Source of the DNA: CAYGZM01 sp964354365
Lineage (GTDB): Bacteria > Planctomycetota > Phycisphaerae > Sedimentisphaerales > Anaerobacaceae
Reading direction: 5' to 3'
Length of the DNA stretch: 29,437 bases
NCBI GenBank assembly: GCA_964354365.1
Contig: CAYGZM010000037.1
Location: 1-29,437 of the forward strand
A program made the position numbers and the translations under genes. The number at the start of each line of letters is the position of its first letter. Positions within the stretch are counted from its first letter, which is position 1. The notes below the pieces were generated by a model. The model was given only the letters and a program-made list of their open reading frames with translations, did no database searches and was not told the DNA's origin. Below, in pieces: positions 23,842 to 29,437 of this stretch.

Positions 23842-26025
23842 ATGGAAACTCCAAGAATCGCAACAATCGTCTTGTTGCTGAGTGTAATTCTGATTGCCCG
23901 GCCCGTTGTGGGGGAGCCTGCCGGCAGGCCCCAAGGCCCCTTGGCGGGGGGGTCTGCAAGTGTGTTGCTGCAGGAAGGCCTCTACGCTGAGGAGATTGAA
24001 GGCGACCTCGACGGGGCAATCAAAATCTACGAGCAGGTCCTCGTTGAGGCAAAGGACACTGAACAGGCCGCCGCCCAGGCGACCTACCGAATCGGCATGT
24101 GTTTTTTGAAAAAAGGCGACAAGGCAAAGGCTGCAGAGCATTTCCAGAGAATCGTAAGAGAATACCGCGAAAATGAGCAGTTGGTCGCCAGGGCAAAAGA
24201 GCAGCTCAACAAAGTGGGGACTCCAGCCGAAGTCCCTTTCAGCTCGACCGCAGCCAGCCTGTATGAAAAACTGCCTCCGGAGGTAATTCAGTTTGTAGGC
24301 AATAAGTATGGCAGTATCTGCGCCGAGGCCAGAGCGAAGAACCTGTATTCCAATTCGCATGTCTATTACGTCGCATCTGATTTCGTGCTGTTCAAGGGAG
24401 GTATGGGATACTATCACAATCTGTCGGACAAAGCGTTGTTCAACCAGATTCGCCTCGGCGGGACCAGCGAACCAAACCAGACTCACTACGACATTGCAGG
24501 CCGAGAAATGAATACCGAGATTGTGCCGGACAAAATCCTCTCAGACTTCTATCATATTTACTGGACTCCGCATCAGCCGGTGCCCGCGGGAGAGATGTTT
24601 TACTATGGGTGGTGCATTGACAAGGCCAAGCAACTGCGTCCGGCATCACCTCAGTACCCGGCGTTGGGCTCCGCTCAATATAAGCTGACGATGCAGAACC
24701 AGTTTGGCAACCGTGTCGTTGAGACTTTCTTCCTCGTAGTCCCCGTGAACACAAGCATCATCAGCCGGACCGAAGACTACACAGCCAAAGATACGATCGC
24801 CGGTTTCGATGTGTACTGGTTCTCGAAGGAAGTGCCCGAAGATGCCAACCATCAGGTCGAAGTGGTTCTTGCAGGCCCCGGCCCCGCCGAGACCAAAACC
24901 AACATCTACGAGCGCCTGCCCAACGAGGTGCTTACGCACATTGGCGGCAAGTACGGCAACGTCTCGGCTGAGGCTGGGGCGAAGAGCTTGTACTCCAATT
25001 CCCATATCTACTGCGTGACATCTGACTGGATGCTGCTCACAGGAGGGATGGGATACTATCGCAACGGGTCGGACCAGCCTCGCACTGAGAGAGTCAGGCT
25101 GTCCGGAACAAGCAGCCCGAAGCAGACCCTCTACGACGTTGCCGGCAGACAAATGAATATCGAGATAGTGCCGGACAAGGTTCGCTCCAACTTCTATCAC
25201 ATTTACTGGACGCCATCCGAGGCGATACCGCCTGGGCAGATGTTCTATTACGGCTGGAGCAATGACCAGTCGAGAACGCTGCAGCCGGCAGCGGGTCCCG
25301 GACAATACAAGCTGGCTATGCAGAACCACTTCGGCGAGCGCGTCATCGAGACTTTCTTCCTCGTAGTCCCGGTGAACACAAGCATCATCAGCCGGACCGA
25401 GGACTTCACGGCAAAAGACACTGTGGGCGGTTTTGATATCTATCACTGGTCAAAGGAAGTGCCGCCCAATACAGATCACAAAGTCGATGTAACTCTTGGA
25501 GTATCGCAGGAGCAGCTTGCGGAAATAGTGCGAAAAGCCGTGCTGACAATTTCCACCTGTGCGGAGTCCGACCCGAAGGTCACACGATCGCTTGGTACCT
25601 TATACCCGCTACAAGATAAGCCGGTGGTGGACGGTCTGTGCAAGTACCTCGATTCGGACACGGCAACAGTGAGACGCTCGGCGATTTTCATCCTGTGGCG
25701 CGGCGGATTCGACAGCATTGTTCCTGCGGAAGAGAAGCTCATAAAACTCTGCGGCCACGAAGAGAACCTCACCAGAGGAATGGCCGCACTCGCCCTCGGT
25801 CAGGCAAAAGCTTCTGCTGCATATCAGATACTCGCCGACAAGACACTAAACGACAGCGACGGATATGTAAGAAGGTGCGCAGCATACGCGCTCGGATTGT
25901 ATGGCGACAAGAAGGCTGTGCCTGTTCTGGAGAAGGCGCTCCAGGACAAGGACCCTCTGGTAAAGGGCAACGCTCAGGCGGCGATTACGATGCTGACACA
26001 GCTAAAAGACACTGAACAGAAATAA
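23842..26025 (+). CDS. Secreted protein with TPR module, duplicated ~210-residue beta domain and C-terminal HEAT repeats
   Basis: The product has 727 aa. The start at 23842 is chosen because AAAGGAG lies 7 nt upstream; an ATG at 23836 would be too close to it. A signal peptide (hydrophobic residues about 5-22) is followed by a TPR-type segment (about 37-125; 'G-D-L-D-G-A-I-K-I-Y-E-Q-V', 'Y-R-I-G-M-C-F-L-K-K-G-D'). Two homologous domains of unknown family follow (about 139-345 and 354-555), each with 'L-Y-S-N-S-H', 'G-G-M-G-Y-Y', 'F-Y-H-I-Y-W-T-P', 'M-F-Y-Y-G-W' and 'P-V-N-T-S-I-I-S-R-T-E-D'. The last part (about 570-725) has HEAT-type helices ('V-R-R-C-A-A-Y-A-L-G'). All are binding rather than catalytic modules. 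The stop codon is directly followed by the histidine kinase ATG, so it is very likely part of the same operon and may be an extracytoplasmic partner of the kinase, which also has a TPR-like sensor region. Confidence 0.85.
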   Translation: METPRIATIVLLLSVILIARPVVGEPAGRPQGPLAGGSASVLLQEGLYAEEIEGDLDGAIKIYEQVLVEAKDTEQAAAQATYRIGMCFLKKGDKAKAAEHFQRIVREYRENEQLVARAKEQLNKVGTPAEVPFSSTAASLYEKLPPEVIQFVGNKYGSICAEARAKNLYSNSHVYYVASDFVLFKGGMGYYHNLSDKALFNQIRLGGTSEPNQTHYDIAGREMNTEIVPDKILSDFYHIYWTPHQPVPAGEMFYYGWCIDKAKQLRPASPQYPALGSAQYKLTMQNQFGNRVVETFFLVVPVNTSIISRTEDYTAKDTIAGFDVYWFSKEVPEDANHQVEVVLAGPGPAETKTNIYERLPNEVLTHIGGKYGNVSAEAGAKSLYSNSHIYCVTSDWMLLTGGMGYYRNGSDQPRTERVRLSGTSSPKQTLYDVAGRQMNIEIVPDKVRSNFYHIYWTPSEAIPPGQMFYYGWSNDQSRTLQPAAGPGQYKLAMQNHFGERVIETFFLVVPVNTSIISRTEDFTAKDTVGGFDIYHWSKEVPPNTDHKVDVTLGVSQEQLAEIVRKAVLTISTCAESDPKVTRSLGTLYPLQDKPVVDGLCKYLDSDTATVRRSAIFILWRGGFDSIVPAEEKLIKLCGHEENLTRGMAALALGQAKASAAYQILADKTLNDSDGYVRRCAAYALGLYGDKKAVPVLEKALQDKDPLVKGNAQAAITMLTQLKDTEQK

Positions 26026-28044
26026 ATGAACGGGTTCAACAAAAATTCATCGGGCCAGTTACGGTGGGTGATATTGCTGCTCGCGATAGCGGTGATATTG
26101 CCCACCGTCTGCCTGCTGTGGTTTATGACCCAGGCGGTGGAGAATGTGCGGATGGCGGCGCGCCAGATACTCATAGATGAGTACAGCAAGCGTGTTGCTG
26201 ACCTGGGCGGGGCCGTTAATGAGGTCTGGGCCAAGCGGACGATGGGCATTGAAACGCGCGCCGATTCCAACGCTGTCGAAGCATTCGCATCATTGGTGCT
26301 TGATGGGCCGACTGCGGAAGGGGTCCTTGTTTATGACGGCTCGGGCGAGCTTGCATATCCCATTCTCGATTCAAACTGGCTCGAGCCGGAGATGCCTGAA
26401 GAGTTCACCGAGGCCTGGGAGCTGGAATTTGCCGAGGGCAATTTCACCGAGGCGGCGAACATTTATATGAATTTGGCCACGGCGACCGAGGATGAGCACT
26501 TGCGGCGAAAGGCCAGGCTCGGAGCCGCAAGATGCTACAGGAAACGCGGCCTGATCGAGATGGCAAGGATACACTGTGAAGGCGCGGGCTACGACGGACT
26601 ATCGCACGGGACGTCTGCCGCCTCGGTTTCTTTGGCTGCCAAGGCGAGAGTAATGCTGGCCGAGATGCTCAAAGACGAGCCGGGTCGCTCGCTGGCTTTG
26701 CCTCGCCTGGTCGATACGGCAGGCAACTATGAGCCTGACTCGACCTCGACATACTTTCTGCCGATGGACTCGGGGACTCGGATATTCATCCAGACCAAAG
26801 CCATACAATTGGCCGAACAAAGCCCGGACCCGAACGTGCGAGAACTACGACCTCTGATTGAAAAGACAAAGAAGCTGTTGGCGGCAGAGAGACTTTCCGC
26901 GGAGGCCGCTCATCGCTATAGTGAGGGTGCGTTGTTGCGGCAATGGGCGCCCGAGAGTGTGCATCGGCTGGATGTCTCCGGTGACATATACGGGTCGTAT
27001 CGGCAGGCGGCGGGCACAGGTTTTCTGTCGCTTTGGTCCGCTGACCGGGTCCGCAGTGATTTTGGCGTTTTTGAGGATAAGTTCACCGGCTCGGATGTGG
27101 CCTACGAAGTGCTCGACGACGCCGGCCGTCTGCTCGCCGGGCGCGAGCACCCGACGGGCGAGCCTTTTGTCCGGGCCTCGCTGGGGCCGCATTTTCCCGG
27201 GTGGCAGGTACGTCTGTACTTCCGGGATGCCGATGTTTTCGAAAAAGCGGCGAGCAGGCAGGCGGCAATTTACATCTGGGCGGGCGTATTGGTTATCGTC
27301 CTGATCCTTGCAGCCGGGGGCTTTGCGGCCCAGGCGCTCGGCAGGCAAATGAAGCTCAACAGGCTAAAGAACGATTTTATTGCGACCGTCTCGCACGAGC
27401 TCAAGACGCCGCTGGCATCGATGCGCGTCTTAGCCGACACCCTGCTCGACGGCAACTATAAAGATCAGCAGCAGGCGAAAGAATACCTGGAGCTGATCTG
27501 CAAGGAAAACAAAAGGCTCAGCGGACTGATTGATAATTTCCTGACGTTCTCAAGGATGGAGCGGAACAAGCGGGCTTTCGATATGTCGCCGACAGGCCCC
27601 GCTGATATTGCCAGCGCCGCCGCCGACGCGGTAAAGACCAAATTCGCCCAATACGGATGCCATCTTCGAATTGAAATTGCCGAGGATTTGCCCGATGTCC
27701 TGGCCGACCGGGATGCTATGGCGACAGTGCTCGTCAACCTGCTGGATAACGCCTGCAAATACTCCTATGATGACAAGCAAATTGAATTGAAGGCGTTCGC
27801 GGAAGACGGTTCTGTTTGCTTCTCGGTGAATGATAACGGGATAGGAATGACCCGCAGACAGACAAGAAAGATATTTGACCGGTTTTACCAGGCCGACCGC
27901 AGCCTTTCCCGGCGGGCCGAGGGCTGCGGACTGGGCTTGTCCATAGCCAAGTTTATCGTCGATGCGCACAAAGGAACAATTACCGTCGAAAGCAAACCAG
28001 GCAAAGGAAGCACCTTCACGGTGAAGCTGCCGGCGCCCGGTTGA
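26026..28044 (+). CDS. Membrane sensor histidine kinase with large TPR-like extracytoplasmic domain
   Basis: The product has 672 aa. TM1 is about residues 13-36 and TM2 about 415-437, so about 380 residues lie outside the cytoplasm. That region contains a TPR-like helical pair ('E-G-N-F-T-E-A-A-N-I-Y-M-N-L', 'K-A-R-L-G-A-A-R-C-Y-R-K-R-G') and a segment before TM2 that looks like a PAS/CACHE-type alpha/beta sensor. No HAMP domain is seen; TM2 leads almost directly into HisKA, with the phospho-acceptor His457 in S-H-E-L-K-T-P-L. The ATPase domain is complete: N box (N-L-L-D-N-A-C-K-Y-S), G1 (D-N-G-I-G-M), F box (F-D-R-F-Y-Q-A) and G2 (G-L-G-L-S-I). The ATG follows the upstream TAA without any gap and lacks a good ribosome binding site, indicating translational coupling. 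The regulator genes start 11 nt downstream. The ligand is unknown; partner genes suggest an envelope or polymer signal. Confidence 0.93.
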   Translation: MNGFNKNSSGQLRWVILLLAIAVILPTVCLLWFMTQAVENVRMAARQILIDEYSKRVADLGGAVNEVWAKRTMGIETRADSNAVEAFASLVLDGPTAEGVLVYDGSGELAYPILDSNWLEPEMPEEFTEAWELEFAEGNFTEAANIYMNLATATEDEHLRRKARLGAARCYRKRGLIEMARIHCEGAGYDGLSHGTSAASVSLAAKARVMLAEMLKDEPGRSLALPRLVDTAGNYEPDSTSTYFLPMDSGTRIFIQTKAIQLAEQSPDPNVRELRPLIEKTKKLLAAERLSAEAAHRYSEGALLRQWAPESVHRLDVSGDIYGSYRQAAGTGFLSLWSADRVRSDFGVFEDKFTGSDVAYEVLDDAGRLLAGREHPTGEPFVRASLGPHFPGWQVRLYFRDADVFEKAASRQAAIYIWAGVLVIVLILAAGGFAAQALGRQMKLNRLKNDFIATVSHELKTPLASMRVLADTLLDGNYKDQQQAKEYLELICKENKRLSGLIDNFLTFSRMERNKRAFDMSPTGPADIASAAADAVKTKFAQYGCHLRIEIAEDLPDVLADRDAMATVLVNLLDNACKYSYDDKQIELKAFAEDGSVCFSVNDNGIGMTRRQTRKIFDRFYQADRSLSRRAEGCGLGLSIAKFIVDAHKGTITVESKPGKGSTFTVKLPAPG

Positions 28045-28055
28045 AACGAGGTCGT

Positions 28056-28760
28056 ATGGATACCGTTCTGATAATTGAAGATGATTCGGCTATGCTGCGG
28101 GCCTTGAAGGACAACTTTGAGTTCAAGGGGTATCGCGTCAAGACCGCCCGAGATGGCGAATGGGGCCTCACCGCGGCGCTGGCCGAGGACCCTGACCTGG
28201 TCATCCTCGATATTATGCTGCCCAAAATGAACGGTTATGAAGTATGCAGTAACATTCGCAAGAAGAACCTTGATGTGCCGATAATTATGCTCACCGCTAA
28301 AGGTGAAGAATCGGATGTGATATTGGGCCTGAATTTGGGCGCAGATGACTATGTCACCAAGCCGTTCAGCGTAAAGCAGCTTCTGGCCCGGGCACAAGCG
28401 ACTATGCGGCGCAGAAGAAGGGATGAGCCTGCGTCTTATGAATTCGGCAATTGCCGGGTTGATGTCGCCGGCCGCGCACTCAGACGCGACGGGAAAGAAG
28501 TCGAGCTTACGCCCGGGGAATTCAAAATGCTGCATCTGTTCCTTCGAAAGGCCGGATGCGCCCTGACCCGCAGTGAAATACGCGATGGCGTGTGGGGCTA
28601 TTGCCACTTCATCACTTTACGAGACGTTGACGCCATTGTCATTACGGTGCGGAACAAGGTCGAACAGGACCCGAATAATCCGACCTTCATTCGCACGGTA
28701 GAAGGTGTTGGTTACAAATTTGAATCGGCCCAAGAGAATGGAAACAATCCTGATAATTGA
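28056..28760 (+). CDS. OmpR/PhoB-family response regulator 1
   Basis: The product has 234 aa. The ATG at 28056 (GAGG a few nt upstream) gives the usual receiver start; an in-frame TTG at 28041 would overlap the kinase stop. Receiver: acidic pair Asp9-Asp10, phospho-acceptor Asp52 (L-D-I-M-L-P), Thr80, Lys102 (T-K-P-F-S). A DNA-binding winged helix (about 130-228) follows, with recognition helix 'L-R-D-V-D-A-I-V-I-T-V-R-N-K'. It is the probable target of the kinase encoded 11 nt upstream. Its last 23 nt form the beginning of the next regulator gene, with which it shares long blocks of DNA identity. Confidence 0.95.
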   Translation: MDTVLIIEDDSAMLRALKDNFEFKGYRVKTARDGEWGLTAALAEDPDLVILDIMLPKMNGYEVCSNIRKKNLDVPIIMLTAKGEESDVILGLNLGADDYVTKPFSVKQLLARAQATMRRRRRDEPASYEFGNCRVDVAGRALRRDGKEVELTPGEFKMLHLFLRKAGCALTRSEIRDGVWGYCHFITLRDVDAIVITVRNKVEQDPNNPTFIRTVEGVGYKFESAQENGNNPDN

Positions 28761-29427
28761 AGATGATTCGACGATGCTGCGGGGGCTGAAGGACAACTTC
28801 GAGTTTGCCGGCTACCGCGTCCTGGCCGCAGCCGACGGCGAAGATGGGCTAAACGCGGCGCTCAACAGCAAGCCCGACCTGGTTATCCTCGATATTATGC
28901 TGCCCAGGATTAACGGCTATGAGATATGCCGGCTGGTCCGTAATGAGCATCTTGATATGCCGATAATTATGCTGACCGCCAAGGGCGAAGAATCGGATGT
29001 GATATTGGGCCTGAATCTGGGCGCCGATGACTATGTCACCAAGCCGTTCAGCGTAAAAGAGCTTCTGGCCCGCACCGCGGCGTTCCTGCGGCGGCGAAGG
29101 CAGGCCGAGCAGGATGTTTATGAATTCGGCGGCTGCCGGCTGGATATCCCTGCCAGAAAGCTCACTCGTGACGCGGAGCAGATCGATCTTTCGCCCAAGG
29201 AGTTTGCGCTGCTGGAGTTCTTTGTCAAGAGGCCGGGCCGGGCGCTTACGCGTGACGAGATACTGAACGGCGTCTGGGGTTACGACTGCTTCAGCGGCCA
29301 GCGCAGTATCGACCGGTTCGTAACCACCCTTAGAGGCAAAATCGAGCCCGACCCCCACCACCCCGCCTTCATCCACACCATTCGCGAAATCGGCTACAAA
29401 TTCGAACCGCCCGAACCAAACGCCTGA
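28738..29427 (+). CDS. OmpR/PhoB-family response regulator 2 (tandem paralogue)
   Basis: The product has 229 aa. The ATG at 28738 lies inside the end of regulator 1 (23-nt overlap, different frame) and directly follows AAGAGA. The receiver has all key residues at the same positions as in regulator 1 (Asp9, Asp10, Asp52, Thr80, Lys102), and the helix that contacts kinases is almost identical (D-N-F-E-F-x-G-Y). The winged helix is more diverged: the recognition helix reads 'Q-R-S-I-D-R-F-V-T-T-L-R-G-K'. This suggests one kinase feeding two regulators with different DNA targets, or with different strengths at the same target. The gene ends 10 nt before the window edge, so further operon members may follow. 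Confidence 0.95.
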   Translation: METILIIEDDSTMLRGLKDNFEFAGYRVLAAADGEDGLNAALNSKPDLVILDIMLPRINGYEICRLVRNEHLDMPIIMLTAKGEESDVILGLNLGADDYVTKPFSVKELLARTAAFLRRRRQAEQDVYEFGGCRLDIPARKLTRDAEQIDLSPKEFALLEFFVKRPGRALTRDEILNGVWGYDCFSGQRSIDRFVTTLRGKIEPDPHHPAFIHTIREIGYKFEPPEPNA

Positions 29428-29437
29428 GCCTCACAAA

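Noticed and set aside
24646..25446. Minus-strand open frame of 266 codons
   Set aside because: Antisense to the duplicated beta domains; its own internal repeats only mirror those of the real gene.
27885..28607. Minus-strand open frame of 240 codons, and a similar one at 28849-29376
   Set aside because: Both lie antisense to the regulator genes and resemble each other only because the regulators are paralogues.
1..29437. CRISPR arrays, tRNA or rRNA genes, insertion sequences, phage genes
   Set aside because: No regularly spaced repeats, cloverleaf-like sequences, conserved rRNA segments or transposase/integrase motifs were seen on either strand.

Overview
The window looks like a metagenome-assembled scaffold from a Phycisphaerae-type planctomycete. 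The support is indirect: several unrelated secreted proteins carry short dockerin-like EF-hand tails (D-x-D/N-x-D ... D-L-x-x-L-A ... W-L), there is a PEP-CTERM exosortase substrate, BACON-like/ASH beta-sandwich repeats, a NIPSNAP protein with a Tat signal, and planctomycete-style TPR modules. There are no rRNA, tRNA, CRISPR, transposase or phage genes. A 100-N scaffold gap (6361-6460) is flanked on both sides by the same 55 bp, so the contigs probably overlap and nothing is missing.

Layout. (1) 1-130: C-terminal end of a lamin-tail-type secreted protein. (2) 535-6255: a 1906-aa secreted multidomain subtilase with a dockerin-like tail, closed by a strong intrinsic terminator. (3) 6729-10743: a PEP-CTERM protein and a secreted ATP-grasp/phosphohistidine protein (PEP-synthase or glucan-dikinase type) with a dockerin-like tail. 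Each has its own consensus-like promoter (TTGAAA/TTGACA, 17 bp, TATATT). (4) 10744-10981: a convergent intergenic region packed with REP/BIME-like palindromes. (5) 10982-13524, minus strand: a tandem pair of paralogous lipoproteins resembling DUF4056, overlapping by ATGA. (6) 13729-16117, minus strand: a coiled-coil lipoprotein built from 53-residue repeats and an orphan GspF/PilC-type membrane protein. (7) 16421-22792: an OLD-family ATPase/Toprim protein, then purD, then a large AsmA/TamB-like envelope protein that overlaps purD by 8 nt. (8) 22806-23573, minus strand: a Tat-exported NIPSNAP protein. (9) 23842-29427: a tight four-gene cluster of a secreted TPR/duplicated-beta-domain/HEAT protein, a membrane histidine kinase with a TPR-like extracytoplasmic sensor, and two tandem OmpR/PhoB-type response regulators.

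How the parts fit together. Most of the window concerns the cell envelope: exported proteins, lipoproteins, an inner-membrane-anchored AsmA protein and an envelope-sensing two-component system. purD is the one clear housekeeping enzyme. The features most worth a second look are the exported dikinase-like enzyme with a dockerin tail and a possible three-segment RNA switch in its leader; the sensor cluster with one kinase and two nearly identical receivers carrying different DNA-binding helices; and the subtilase whose propeptide lies over 1100 residues into the chain and whose oxyanion-hole position appears to be Asp instead of Asn.
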